Positions 24,259 through 33,746 of a stretch of DNA of 64,000 nt are shown here, in pieces (position 1 is the first letter of the stretch; every line of letters starts with the position of its first letter). The position numbers were made by a program, and so were the translations under genes. The notes below the pieces were generated by a model. It was not told the DNA's origin and ran no database searches. It worked only from the letters and a program-made list of their open reading frames with translations. This stretch comes from Gordonia amarae NBRC 15530 (GTDB lineage: Bacteria > Actinomycetota > Actinomycetes > Mycobacteriales > Mycobacteriaceae): NCBI RefSeq assembly GCF_000241345.1, contig NZ_BAED01000075.1:32330-96329 (forward strand), read 5' to 3'.

Positions 24259-26217
24259 ATGGATCCCTATGCGGATGTGCCGTTTTTCGATGAGCCGCCA
24301 CCGGACGACGACCTCGACACGCTGCCACCCGACGAGGGGTGGGGAGAGTCTCGGGACGTCCCGCGGGGGCCCGCGCCGGCGCGGTTCGGGTCGGCGATCG
24401 AGGCGCTGCGCACGGTCTTCGGGTACGACGCCTTCCGCGGTGATCAGGCGGCGATCGTCGAGCAGGTGATCGGCGGCGGCGATGCGATTGTGCTCATGCC
24501 CACCGGTGGCGGCAAGTCCATCACCTACCAGGTGCCCGCGCTGGTGCGGGAGGGCACGGGGCTGGTGATCAGCCCGCTCATCGCGCTCATGCACGATCAG
24601 GTCGACGCGTTGCGGGCCAGCGGTGTGCGTGCCGCCTACCTCAACTCCACCCAGTCGCCGCAGGAACGCGGTGAGGTTGAAAATGCTTATCTGACAGGGC
24701 AACTCGACCTCCTGTATGTGGCTCCGGAACAGCTGTCGGGGGCGCAGACCACGCAGTTGCTCCAGCGCGGCACGCTCAGCGTCATCGCGATCGACGAGGC
24801 GCACTGTGTGTCGCAGTGGGGTCACGACTTCCGGCCCGACTACCTCGCGCTCGGCGACCTCGCCGAACGCTTCCCCGGGGTGCCACGAATGGCGTTGACC
24901 GCCACCGCCACCCGCGAAACACACCGCGAGATCACCGAACGGCTGCGGCTGGGCGACGCGAAACATTTCGTCGCCAGCTTCGACCGGCCCAACATCCAGT
25001 ACCGCATCGACCCCAAGGCCGAACCGCGAAAACAATTGGTGTCCTTCATCAGTTCGGTCCCGGAACTCGTCGGGGTGGACGGGCCTGTCGCCGGGATCGT
25101 GTACGCGCTCAGCCGCAAGAGCGTCGAGGCGACGGCGGAGTTCTTGTCCAAGCAGGGATTTGACGCGCTGCCGTATCACGCCGGTCTCGACGCGGGGGTG
25201 CGGGCCCGCAACCAGGCGAGGTTCCTGCGCGAGGACGGCGTGATCGTCGTGGCCACCATCGCCTTCGGGATGGGCATCGACAAACCCGACGTACGCTTCG
25301 TCGCCCACATCGACCTGCCGAAATCGGTGGAGGGCTACTACCAGGAGACCGGCCGCGCCGGCCGCGACGGACAGCCCTCCGTGGCGTGGATGGCGTACGG
25401 CCTCGCCGACGTGGTGCAGCAGCGCAGGCTCATCGACTCCAGCCCAGGCGACCGCGCGTTCAAGATGCGCCTCGGCCAGCACCTCGACGCCATGCTCGCC
25501 CTGTGCGAAACCGTGTCGTGCCGGCGGCAGAACCTGCTCGGCTACTTCGGGCAGGACTCGCAGCCGTGCGGCAACTGCGACACCTGCCTACAGCCACCGG
25601 AAACCTTCGACGGACTCATCCCGGCACAGAAGCTGCTGTCGACGATCTGGCGCCTCGACCGCGAACGCGGCCAGAAATTCGGTGCCGGGCACCTCATCGA
25701 CATCCTGCGCGGCAAGGAGACCGACCGTATCCGGTCCCAGCGGCACGACAGTCTGAGCACCTTCGGCATCGGAGCCGACCTGTCCGACCAGGACTGGCGC
25801 AGCGTCGTCCGGCAGCTTCTCGCGCGTGGAATCCTCACCGCCCAAGGCGAATACGGCACTCTGATCCTCGGTGACGATGCCGACGGGGTGCTGCGCGGTG
25901 CGACCCCGGTTCCGTTGCGCCGCGACACCATCGGGCGGGTGAGCGGGTCAACGTCGAAGGCGCGCAAGGCAACCGCCGCCGCCGACCTCGACCCCGCCGA
26001 CCACGACCTGTTCGAGGCACTGCGCACCTGGCGCACCGCCACCGCCAAGGAACAGGATGTCCCCGCCTACGTGGTGTTCAGCAACGCGACCCTGCAGGCC
26101 CTGGCCACCCACCGCCCCGCCACCCTCGACCAACTCGGCACCATCAGTGGTATCGGCGAGAAGAAGTTGGAGACATACGGGGAGGCGGTGCTCGCGGTCA
26201 TCGCCGAACACGTCTGA
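24259..26217 (+). CDS. recQ: ATP-dependent DNA helicase RecQ
   Basis: A 652-residue RecQ helicase for recombinational repair (3'-5' unwinding). An acidic N-terminal extension of about 45 residues precedes motif 0 FRGDQ. Walker A is MPTGGGKS (about 80-87), the DEAH box about 179-182, LTATAT is motif III, and QETGRAGRDGQPS is motif VI. The RecQ-Ct zinc site has SCRRQNLLGYFG and CGNCDTC. A winged helix follows, and a C-terminal HRDC domain (LFEALRTWRTATAKEQDVPA) spans about residues 578-652. The start codon ATG at 24259 follows GTGGGGGA. It is a stand-alone gene. Confidence 0.96.
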   Translation: MDPYADVPFFDEPPPDDDLDTLPPDEGWGESRDVPRGPAPARFGSAIEALRTVFGYDAFRGDQAAIVEQVIGGGDAIVLMPTGGGKSITYQVPALVREGTGLVISPLIALMHDQVDALRASGVRAAYLNSTQSPQERGEVENAYLTGQLDLLYVAPEQLSGAQTTQLLQRGTLSVIAIDEAHCVSQWGHDFRPDYLALGDLAERFPGVPRMALTATATRETHREITERLRLGDAKHFVASFDRPNIQYRIDPKAEPRKQLVSFISSVPELVGVDGPVAGIVYALSRKSVEATAEFLSKQGFDALPYHAGLDAGVRARNQARFLREDGVIVVATIAFGMGIDKPDVRFVAHIDLPKSVEGYYQETGRAGRDGQPSVAWMAYGLADVVQQRRLIDSSPGDRAFKMRLGQHLDAMLALCETVSCRRQNLLGYFGQDSQPCGNCDTCLQPPETFDGLIPAQKLLSTIWRLDRERGQKFGAGHLIDILRGKETDRIRSQRHDSLSTFGIGADLSDQDWRSVVRQLLARGILTAQGEYGTLILGDDADGVLRGATPVPLRRDTIGRVSGSTSKARKATAAADLDPADHDLFEALRTWRTATAKEQDVPAYVVFSNATLQALATHRPATLDQLGTISGIGEKKLETYGEAVLAVIAEHV

Positions 26218-26313
26218 GTCGTCCGCGGTTATCCACAGCCCGGAAGTTCGCGGGCTCGGTTCCGTGGGTTCCGGGGCCAGAATAGATGGCCATGGGAGGG
26301 GAGGGAACTTACC

Positions 26314-26874
26314 ATGACAGCTATGACCTCGGATGTGCTCGGGCTGCCACGCGGCAGGGCACTGACGCGCGCCGACCTCGACGCGATGCCCGATGACGGG
26401 CACCGGTACGAGCTCATCGACGGGATTCTCATCGTGAGCCCGGCGCCGCGGCGGGTGCATCAGCGGGCGGTCGCCCGGCTGCTCGTCCGATTGGCCTAGG
26501 CTTGTCCGGAGGATGCGGAGCTGCTGCCGGCGCCGTTCGACGTCGTGCTCGCCGACGACACCGTCATCCAGCCGGATCTGCTCGTCGCGCCGAACGCCGA
26601 CTACACCGACCGGGACCTGCCGGTCGCACCGATGCTCGCGATCGAGGTGCTGTCACCGTCGACGCGGGGTATCGATCTGCTGCTGAAGAAGGACCGGCTG
26701 CTGCGAGCCGGGTGTGCGCACTACTGGGTGGTGGATCCCGACGAGCCGTCCATCGTCGCGTGGGCCCTGACCGACGGGGCGTACCACGAGGCGGCACGGG
26801 CATCGGGGGAGCAGACGTTCTCGGTCACCGAACCGTTCGCGTTCTCGGTGGCGCCGGACGATCTCGTGCACTGA
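26314..26874 (+). pseudogene. Uma2-family (DUF820) nuclease-like gene broken by one amber codon
   Basis: Both halves of a Uma2/DUF820 PD-(D/E)xK-fold protein are in the same frame, split by a single TAG at 26497-26499. The first half gives YELIDGILIVSPAP and HQRAVARLLVRLA. After the stop the frame goes on with ACPEDAELLPAPFDVV, QPDLLVAPNADY, AIEVLSPST and YWVVDPDEPSIVAW to a normal end. The catalytic pattern (E, D, ExLSPS, KK) is intact apart from the stop. A one-base change from CAG, GAG, AAG or TGG explains it. The gene is probably recently inactivated, or the base is a sequence error. Confidence 0.85.
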
Positions 26875-26878
26875 CTAC

Positions 26879-27214
26879 TCAGTCGCGGTTGCCGGACTCC
26901 ATGTCGTCGGGGTTGATCAGGCCGTCGCGGGCGCGCTGCTCCTGGTAGACCAGCCGCCCGATGCGGTGGGCCACCACCGGGGCGGTGATGAGGGCGAACA
27001 TCGCGGCCAGCACCAGCATGCCGACGTCGATGTGGTCGCCGCCGAGCCGGATCGCCGCACCGGTGAGGATGAGCAGCAGACCGAACGTCTGCGGTTTGGT
27101 GGCCGCGTGCATGCGCGAGAGGGTGTCGGGGAAGCGGACCAGGCCGATCGCGGTGGTCAGCGCCATCACCGACCCGATCACCAGCAGTACCGACGAGACG
27201 ATATCCCCGATCAT
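26879..27214 (-). CDS. mrpG: Na+/H+ antiporter subunit G
   Basis: A 111-residue MrpG/MnhG/PhaG subunit with three membrane helices. Family signature segments are GLVRFPDTLSRMHAATKPQTFG between helices 1 and 2, and FALITAPVVAHRIGR near the end. It is the last gene of the operon, overlapping mrpF by ATGA. It converges on the broken Uma2 gene with four bases between stops. Needed for assembly of the multisubunit antiporter in the membrane. Confidence 0.95.
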   Translation of the reverse strand: MIGDIVSSVLLVIGSVMALTTAIGLVRFPDTLSRMHAATKPQTFGLLLILTGAAIRLGGDHIDVGMLVLAAMFALITAPVVAHRIGRLVYQEQRARDGLINPDDMESGNRD

Positions 27215-27474
27215 GACTGGTCGTCCCGTACCCGGAAACGGGCGATCGAGATCGACCCGATGAAGCTGAGCAGGCTCAGCGCGACGATCGCCGGGATCAC
27301 CGTCGAATCACCGCTGTAGGCGGCCCACGCGGCCAGCCCGCACATGCACAACGCCACCAGCACGTCGAGGGCGACGACCCGGTCCAGGGACGTCGGGCCC
27401 AGCAGGATCCGGGCGGTGGTGAGCACCGCGGAGGTGAGCAGCAGAACGGTCACGACCGTCCACATGATCGTCAC
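27211..27474 (-). CDS. mrpF: Na+/H+ antiporter subunit F
   Basis: An 87-residue MrpF subunit with three membrane helices and the family core ARILLGPTSLDRVVALD. I choose GTG at 27474 because it overlaps the mrpE stop as GTGA; an in-frame ATG three codons later (27465) is the alternative. Part of the Mrp complex for Na+ or K+ extrusion and pH control. Confidence 0.93.
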   Translation of the reverse strand: MTIMWTVVTVLLLTSAVLTTARILLGPTSLDRVVALDVLVALCMCGLAAWAAYSGDSTVIPAIVALSLLSFIGSISIARFRVRDDQS

Positions 27475-28325
27475 GGGCGCTGCTCCTGACTCTCGGGGCC
27501 GGACGTGTCGACCCGCTCCAGCACACCCTGCTTCTCCAGCCGCCGGCGCGCGTGCTGCGAGACGTGATGGAACTCGTCGTCGATGCCGTGGTACGGGCTC
27601 GGATGCCATTCGCTGTCCCGCTCGAATGCCCGGATGAACGCGCGTTCCACCCACGCCACCTGCTTGTAGAACGCCTTGACCCGTGCCTCGCTGCGGACGT
27701 CGAAGATGTGCACGTACAGCATGCGCCGGCGGTGGTCGATCTCCAGCACCATCGTGCCCGGCACCAGGTTGAGGTAGTCGACGGCCAGGGTGAGCACCAT
27801 GTCGGACTTGATCGCGACACGCACCCGCACCACCGCGCCGAGCGGCGGTTTGCCGGGCCGGATCGCGGCCCAGCCGACCTGCGCGCTCGACACACAGAAG
27901 TCGACCATCAGCCTGCCGAGGATCAGCAGCACCACGAACGGGTGCAGGCGGCCCTCCACCGGGACCCGGGGAAGCGGCAGCAGGATCATGATCGCCAACG
28001 CCACCCCGATGCCGCCGAGCACATTCGCCCACGAGACGGTGCCCCACAGCAGCACCCACACAAACGTCAACCAGGTGATCGTCCACAACCGGACCGCGAC
28101 CTCGCGGGCGTCGCCGCCGAGCCACCGGGGCATCCGGATCCGGCCGTGCAGCCACACCCAGAAACCGATGAGCGCCCACACCACGGTCAGGAACGACAAC
28201 CGCCACACGTTGATCAGCGCCGACCGTATCGGGCCCTTCTTGGCCACCGGATAGCGTTCGGCCAGAACCGTCCGCAGTTCCTCGCGCTTCGACCCCCGTT
28301 CGGGGACCTGTTTGTCGGGACTCAT
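27471..28325 (-). CDS. mrpE: Na+/H+ antiporter subunit E, with extended soluble termini
   Basis: A 284-residue MrpE, longer than the typical 160-170. A basic N-terminal tail (about 60 residues with KREELRTVLAERYPVAKKG) precedes the membrane segments. The core (WTITWLTFVWVLLWGTVS, then NLVPGTMVLEI and MLYVHIFDV) matches the family. A C-terminal extension of about 60 residues (RAFERDSEWHPSPYH...) follows. The extensions are probably cytoplasmic and typical of actinobacterial Mrp. Overlaps mrpD and mrpF by four bases each. Confidence 0.93.
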   Translation of the reverse strand: MSPDKQVPERGSKREELRTVLAERYPVAKKGPIRSALINVWRLSFLTVVWALIGFWVWLHGRIRMPRWLGGDAREVAVRLWTITWLTFVWVLLWGTVSWANVLGGIGVALAIMILLPLPRVPVEGRLHPFVVLLILGRLMVDFCVSSAQVGWAAIRPGKPPLGAVVRVRVAIKSDMVLTLAVDYLNLVPGTMVLEIDHRRRMLYVHIFDVRSEARVKAFYKQVAWVERAFIRAFERDSEWHPSPYHGIDDEFHHVSQHARRRLEKQGVLERVDTSGPESQEQRP

Positions 28326-29950
28326 CGGGTGCCCTCACCTCCGGCATCTCCGAGCACGGCCTGAACATAGACATCGCGGTTGACCACCTCGTCGGCGGCC
28401 CGGTCGGTGAAGTCGAAGATCGGTCCCGCCCAGATCGTCAGCACCAGACCGGCCGCGACCATCGCCGCCGTCGGCAGCACCATACCCAGCGGCATCCGGC
28501 CCACATCTTCACGTTCGTCGAAGGCGATGTCGTCGGCACTCTCGTCGATCAGCGCCGACGGGGTGGTGTCGGCGAGGCCGCCCTCGGGGGCGTCGGCGCG
28601 GGGCCGCCAGAAACCCTTGGTCCAGATGCGGGCCATGACGTACAGCGTCAGCAGGCTGGTGACCACACCGCCGCCGATGAGCACCCACGACAGCACCGAA
28701 CCGTCCTGGCCGCCCGCCTGCAGCAGCGCCACCTTGCCGATGAACCCGGAGAATGGCGGGATGCCGCCCAGGTTGAGGGCCGGGATCAGGAACAGTACCG
28801 CCAGCACCGGGCTCGCGATGAGGCCGCCGAGCCTGCGTAGCGACGCCGACCCGGCCTGCCGCTCGATGAGACCGACGACGAGGAACAGCGTCGTCTGCAC
28901 CAGGATGTGGTGGGCGACGTAGTAGATGGCCGCCGACATGCCGATCTTCGACGACAAAGCGATCCCGAACACCATGTAGCCGATGTGGCTGACCAGCGTG
29001 AACGACAGCAGACGTTTGATGTCGGCCTGCGCGATAGCGCCCATGATGCCGATCAGCATCGTCGCCAGCGCCGCGACGAGCAGCACGTTGTCCATCGAAC
29101 CGCCCGGGAACAGCAGCGAATGGGCGCGCATGATCGCGTACACACCGACCTTGGTGAGCAGGCCCGCGAACACCGCGGTGACCGGTGCGGGGGCGGTCGG
29201 GTAGGAGTCGGGCAGCCACGTCGACAGCGGGAACACCGCGGCCTTGATGCCGAACGCCACCAGCAGCACCGCGTACAGCGCGTTGCGGGTGCCGTCGGGG
29301 ACGTCGTCGAGACGCACCGCCATCTCCGCGAGATTGAGGGTGCCGGTGGTGGCGTAGGCGAACGCGATGCCGGCCAGGAAGATCAGCGACGACACCATCG
29401 ACACCATCACGTACGACGCGCCCGCCCGGACCCGTTCCGGGCTCGCGCCGAGGGTGAGCAGCACGAAGCTCGCCGCCAGCAACACCTCGAACGAGACGAA
29501 CAGGTTGAACAGGTCGCCCGCGAGGAAGGCGTTGCACACGCCGGCGGTGAGGATCAGGTACGACGGCAGGAAGATCGACACCGGCTGCCGGGTGCTGGCG
29601 CCGTCGCGGATACCCTGACCGATCGCATACAGGACCACGCACAGCAGCACGATCGTCGAGACCACCAGCATCAGCGCCGACAGTTCGTCGACGACGAGGG
29701 TGATGCCGAGTGGACCGTTCGGGTAGCCCTTGTCGCCCCAGCCGCCGATCATCACCGCGAACGTGCCGTGTTCGCTGGTCAGGTACAGCATCAGGCACGA
29801 CGCGACGAACACCGTGACCAGCGCGATCACGGTGACCGCCCGCTGGAAGCGGGGGCTGCGACCGCGCAACAGGGTGAGGGCGGCGGCGATCAGCGGGACC
29901 AGGGCCGGGAGCGTGACCAGGACGGGGATCCACGAACTCTGCGGGGTCAC
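28322..29950 (-). CDS. mrpD: Na+/H+ antiporter subunit D
   Basis: A 542-residue NuoN/NuoM-like antiporter subunit with about 14 membrane helices. Conserved charged helices include FVSFEVLLAASFVLLTLGA, FGIKAAVFPLSTWLPDSYP with the essential Lys, and QADIKRLLSFTLVSHIGYM. With MrpA it forms the proton and cation channels. A charged insert near residue 460-500 (LIDESADDIAFDEREDVG) precedes the last helix. Four-base overlaps with mrpC and mrpE. Confidence 0.96.
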   Translation of the reverse strand: MTPQSSWIPVLVTLPALVPLIAAALTLLRGRSPRFQRAVTVIALVTVFVASCLMLYLTSEHGTFAVMIGGWGDKGYPNGPLGITLVVDELSALMLVVSTIVLLCVVLYAIGQGIRDGASTRQPVSIFLPSYLILTAGVCNAFLAGDLFNLFVSFEVLLAASFVLLTLGASPERVRAGASYVMVSMVSSLIFLAGIAFAYATTGTLNLAEMAVRLDDVPDGTRNALYAVLLVAFGIKAAVFPLSTWLPDSYPTAPAPVTAVFAGLLTKVGVYAIMRAHSLLFPGGSMDNVLLVAALATMLIGIMGAIAQADIKRLLSFTLVSHIGYMVFGIALSSKIGMSAAIYYVAHHILVQTTLFLVVGLIERQAGSASLRRLGGLIASPVLAVLFLIPALNLGGIPPFSGFIGKVALLQAGGQDGSVLSWVLIGGGVVTSLLTLYVMARIWTKGFWRPRADAPEGGLADTTPSALIDESADDIAFDEREDVGRMPLGMVLPTAAMVAAGLVLTIWAGPIFDFTDRAADEVVNRDVYVQAVLGDAGGEGTR

Positions 29951-30585
29951 GAGTCACCTCCCACCGGGTTGTGGGTCGGCTCGTCGCCGTCGGACGAGTC
30001 TGCGCCGGTGATCGCAGCCGCCGGGGCCGGGTCCTCGTCGGACAGTTCGTCGAGGATGTCGCCGGGGTTCGCGGGGATGAGGTCGGTCTCGATCTGGTCC
30101 TGGTGCAGGGCCTCGAACTCCTCGGGGGTCAGCGGGTTGCCCTCGTCGTCGTACAGGTCGCCGGCGGCGGTGTCGGCGAGGGTCACCGGGTCGTCGGTGC
30201 GGTCGCGGTCGGGGGCATCCGACAGCGAACCCTTCACGATCTTGACGTCCTCGGTGTCGTCGGACACCTCGTCGTCGTCGCGGTTGAGCACGAACAGCCG
30301 GTACACCATGGCCAGCACGAACGCCGCCACACCCATCGTGATGACGATCGAGGTGAGCACCATCGCCTGCGCGAGCGGGTCGGCATCGCCGGACCGGCCC
30401 GACGTGCGGCCCTTGATCGGCGGATCGCCGATCCCGCCGGAGATCACCAGGATCAGCAGGTTGATCGCGTTGCCGCACAGCAGCAGGCCCAGCAGCATCC
30501 GTACCAGGCTGCGTTCGGTGAGCAGGTAGGCGCCGCAGGAGGCCAGCACGCCGACGACGATGAGAAGGCCGAGGTTGATGCTCAT
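29947..30585 (-). CDS. mrpC: Na+/H+ antiporter subunit C with acidic C-terminal tail
   Basis: The first 105 residues are a normal MrpC (NuoK-like) with three helices and GLLLCGNAINLLIL. About 105 residues of Asp/Glu-rich, presumably disordered sequence follow (NRDDDEVSDDTEDVKIVKGS ... HNPVGGDS), doubling the usual length of 112-125. The tail is likely cytoplasmic and may gate the channel or bind cations; that is inference. Overlaps mrpA and mrpD by ATGA. Confidence 0.95.
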   Translation of the reverse strand: MSINLGLLIVVGVLASCGAYLLTERSLVRMLLGLLLCGNAINLLILVISGGIGDPPIKGRTSGRSGDADPLAQAMVLTSIVITMGVAAFVLAMVYRLFVLNRDDDEVSDDTEDVKIVKGSLSDAPDRDRTDDPVTLADTAAGDLYDDEGNPLTPEEFEALHQDQIETDLIPANPGDILDELSDEDPAPAAAITGADSSDGDEPTHNPVGGDS

Positions 30586-33524
30586 CGTCGCACCTCGTCG
30601 GCCAGCAGCATCTCGGAGTCGGTCGGTCCGGTGCCGGTGCCGGTGTCCACGGTCAACCGGGGCGCGGCCGGGCTGTTCGGTTCGGCGACGTTCTCCACGT
30701 CGAGGCGGGCGCCGAGGCTGCGCAGGACGTCGAGCACCAGACCCACCACGATCATGTAGATGCCCAGGTCGAAGAACAGCGCGGTGACCAGCTTGACGTC
30801 ACCGAGCAGCGGCAGCGTCACCTGGAACACCGCCGACGACAGGGCGGGCGCGCCGAGCAGCAGCGACGCCGTCGCGGTGCCCGCCGAGATGGCCAGCCCG
30901 GCGCCCAGAATGCGGCCGGGTTCCAGCGGCAGCGCCTCACCCAGCTCGTAGCGGCCACCGGCCAGGTAGCGCAGCACCAGACCCAGGCCCATCGTCAGGC
31001 CGCCGGCGAAACCGCCGCCCGGCGAGTTGTGACCGGCCCAGAAGAAGTAGACCGACAGCACCACGATCGTCGGGAAGATGAGCCGGGTGGTGGCCTCCAG
31101 CACCATCGACCGGTGCCGTGGGTCGCGCAGGTCGCTGCCCAGCAGCCAGGTGGTGCGGTCCGGCGGCACATCGTCGTCGTCGTGGCCGTTGCGGGTGGCG
31201 TCGGCGACGCGCGGCGCGGCACCGAACCGGCGGTTGCGGAACACCAACGACGCCACACCGGTCGCGGCGACGATCAGCACCGAGATCTCGCCGAGGGTGT
31301 CCCAGGCGCGGATGTCCACCAGCAGGACGTTGACCGCGTTGGCGCCGTGGCCGAACTTGTAGGCGGCCTCGGGGATGTGGATGTGCAGTGGCTGCTCGGA
31401 CCGGGCGGCGGCCGCGAACAGGCCGATCACCACCAGGCTGACACCGAACGCCACCCCGAGCAGCGCGCGGACCGGTTTGAAGCCGGTGGCGTGCCGGGGT
31501 TCGGGTTCGGCGGGCAGCTTGCGCAGCACCAGCACGAAGATCACCAGGGTCAGCGTCTCGACGAGGAACTGGGTGAGCGCCAGGTCGGGCGCACCGTACA
31601 GGGCGAACAGGGTGCCGCAGCCGTAACCGGTCACCCCGACCACAAGCGTCGCGGCGAGCCGGTTGCGCATCACGGTCGCGGCCAGCGCGGCGGCCACCAT
31701 GATGCCGCCGACCACCACCTGCGAGGCGGCGTCGAAACCACTCAGTTCGAGCGAGGTGCGCGCACCGGTGAACAGCAGCACCAGCGGCAGGATGATCATC
31801 GTCGACAGGATCACGCCCTGCGTGATGGGCAGCGAACCGCGCTGGGTGTTGCGGGTCAGCAACAGCGACAGGGTGTCGGCGGCGCGCAGCGTGGCGTCGT
31901 ACATGCGGTCGGCGTTGAGCAGTGGCCGGAACCCGAACAACAGATCGCGCAGCCTGCGGACCAGCAGGAACAGGCAGGCGCCGCCGACGATGACGATGAT
32001 CGAGAACACCACCGGCCGGCCGAAACCGTGCCACAGGGCGAGGTGTTCGAGCTCGTGACCGAACCCGGGCAGCGTCTCGGCGTGCGGTTCGAGCAGCGAA
32101 CCGATCGGCCCGGCGAGCAACGAGGCCGCGACGCCGGCCACCGCGAGGACGGTGGGGGCCAGATAGAACAGGGCGCTCGGGCGGTGCATCTTGAGCACCG
32201 CGGCGCTCGGCTCGGTGCGGACCTTGCGGCCGAACGCGCCCCACATGAAGCGGGTGGTGTAGGCCATCGTGATCACCGACCCGATCACCATCACGATGGT
32301 GACGGTGCGGGTCTGCCAGGTGTCGAGGGCGCCGGAGTCCCACACCGACGCGAACGCGGTCTCCTTGCCGACGAAACCCATCGTGAGCGGCAGCCCGGCC
32401 ATGCTCGCGCCCGCGACTGCGGCGACAGCCGCCAAGATGGGGAGCCGCTCACCGAGACGGGCGAGTTTACGCACGTCGCGGGTGCCGGTGGAGTGGTCGA
32501 TGATGCCGACCACCATGAACAGGGACGCCTTGAACATGGCGTGCGCGATGATCATCGCCAGCCCGGCCATCATCACGTTCGCGTCGCCGAAACCGACCAG
32601 CACCGACAGGAAACCGAGCTGGCTGACCGTACCGAACGCCAGCACCAGCTTGAGGTCGAGCTCACGCAGCGACCGCCAGCCGCCGACGAGCATGGTGAGC
32701 AGCCCCAGCGTGATGACCGATATCTGCCAGCCGGTGAGCGCACCGAACGCCGGCGCCAGCCGCGCCACCAGGTACACACCGGCCTTCACCATCGCCGCCG
32801 CGTGCAGGTAGGCGCTGACCGGGGTGGGCGCGGCCATCGCGCCCGGCAGCCAGAAGTGGAACGGCACGATCGCCGACTTGCTGAGCGCACCCACCAGCAC
32901 GAGGATCACCGCGACCTGCACGTACACGCCCGAGGCGGGTGGGTCGGCCAGCAGATCGGACAGCAGATAGCTGCCGGTGCGTTCGCCGAGCATGATGATG
33001 CCCACCAGCATCGCGAGACCGCCGGCGGTGGTCACCAGCAGCGCCTGCGTGGCGGCGCGGCGGGAGGTGGCGCGGACGGCGTAGAAGCCGACCAGCATGA
33101 ACGACAGAATGGTGGTCAGTTCCCAGAACACGTACAGGACCAGCATGTTGTCGCTGACGACGAGACCGAACATCGCCGCGGCGAAGGCCACCATCTCGCC
33201 GCCGAAGACGGCCACCCGTGGGCGGGGGGTGTCGAAGTAGTGTGCGCAGTAGCAGAGCACCAGCGCCCCGACACCGAGGATGAGCACCGACATCACCGCC
33301 GCGAGGGTGTCGAACCGGAGCACGATGCTCATGTCGAGGCTCTCGACCCAGGTGAGCGTCTCCACGCGCGGCGGATCGTGGGCGGCCGGCCAGTTGACGA
33401 TCACCCAGACCAGTCCCCCGGCCGGGGCGAGGGCGAGGATGTAGAAACCTCGGATGCCGACCCGATGGATCACCGGCGGCGCGAACAGGGCGCACAGGCC
33501 TAGCGCGACCAACACAGCAATCAA
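30582..33524 (-). CDS. mrpA: Na+/H+ antiporter subunit A fused with B
   Basis: A 980-residue fusion of MrpA (NuoL-like, with KSAIVPFHFWLPGAMAAPTP and HAMFKASLFMVVGIIDH) and MrpB at the C-terminus (FPTIVVLSVYFFWAGHNSPGGGFAGG from about residue 800). It is the first gene of the operon and carries the main antiport path at the membrane. The likely start is TTG at 33524, with AGGGTG five bases before; GTG at 33515 is the alternative. A hydrophilic C-terminal tail (SPAAPRLTVDTGTGTG) ends at the mrpC overlap. The A-B fusion is common in actinobacteria. Confidence 0.95.
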   Translation of the reverse strand: MIAVLVALGLCALFAPPVIHRVGIRGFYILALAPAGGLVWVIVNWPAAHDPPRVETLTWVESLDMSIVLRFDTLAAVMSVLILGVGALVLCYCAHYFDTPRPRVAVFGGEMVAFAAAMFGLVVSDNMLVLYVFWELTTILSFMLVGFYAVRATSRRAATQALLVTTAGGLAMLVGIIMLGERTGSYLLSDLLADPPASGVYVQVAVILVLVGALSKSAIVPFHFWLPGAMAAPTPVSAYLHAAAMVKAGVYLVARLAPAFGALTGWQISVITLGLLTMLVGGWRSLRELDLKLVLAFGTVSQLGFLSVLVGFGDANVMMAGLAMIIAHAMFKASLFMVVGIIDHSTGTRDVRKLARLGERLPILAAVAAVAGASMAGLPLTMGFVGKETAFASVWDSGALDTWQTRTVTIVMVIGSVITMAYTTRFMWGAFGRKVRTEPSAAVLKMHRPSALFYLAPTVLAVAGVAASLLAGPIGSLLEPHAETLPGFGHELEHLALWHGFGRPVVFSIIVIVGGACLFLLVRRLRDLLFGFRPLLNADRMYDATLRAADTLSLLLTRNTQRGSLPITQGVILSTMIILPLVLLFTGARTSLELSGFDAASQVVVGGIMVAAALAATVMRNRLAATLVVGVTGYGCGTLFALYGAPDLALTQFLVETLTLVIFVLVLRKLPAEPEPRHATGFKPVRALLGVAFGVSLVVIGLFAAAARSEQPLHIHIPEAAYKFGHGANAVNVLLVDIRAWDTLGEISVLIVAATGVASLVFRNRRFGAAPRVADATRNGHDDDDVPPDRTTWLLGSDLRDPRHRSMVLEATTRLIFPTIVVLSVYFFWAGHNSPGGGFAGGLTMGLGLVLRYLAGGRYELGEALPLEPGRILGAGLAISAGTATASLLLGAPALSSAVFQVTLPLLGDVKLVTALFFDLGIYMIVVGLVLDVLRSLGARLDVENVAEPNSPAAPRLTVDTGTGTGPTDSEMLLADEVRR

Positions 33525-33570
33525 ATGGGCACCCTGTCTGCTTTCGGTACGCCGTGCTGCCGTTCAGTCG

Positions 33571-33673
33571 TGCAGCCGGCGGATGTCGTTGTCATCGAAC
33601 GGTCGTGGTCATCGAACTGGTGGTGTGTCGAGCCGATCGTCACGTTGCAGCCGGTACACAGATGCAGCCGGTA
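33571..33673. repeat. Direct repeats in the mrpA/lipoprotein divergent region
   Basis: TGCAGCCGG occurs three times (33571, 33646, 33663), the last two as TGCAGCCGGTA 17 bases apart. GTCATCGAAC occurs twice (33591, 33608), also 17 bases apart. The gap of 222 bp lies between the mrp operon (minus) and a lipoprotein gene (plus). Spacing of less than two helical turns suggests regulator half-sites. Confidence 0.45.
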
Positions 33674-33746
33674 AAACGGTGTCAGGAACAGACGCGCCGG
33701 ATGGGCGTCGTTGTGGGCCCGTTATGGGTATCTTACCGTTGCTCTC

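Noticed and set aside
26229..26237. TTATCCACA, a perfect DnaA-box match after recQ
   Set aside because: Single copy with no cluster, no AT-rich unwinding region and no origin genes. Likely chance.
31029..33503. 824-codon open frame on the plus strand opposite mrpA
   Set aside because: Rich in Arg, Gln, His and Asp-Glu without any motif. It is a high-GC shadow of the well-supported mrpA gene. The same applies to the frame opposite the CDC48-like gene (35185-37656) and to that opposite mrpD/mrpC (28907-30529).
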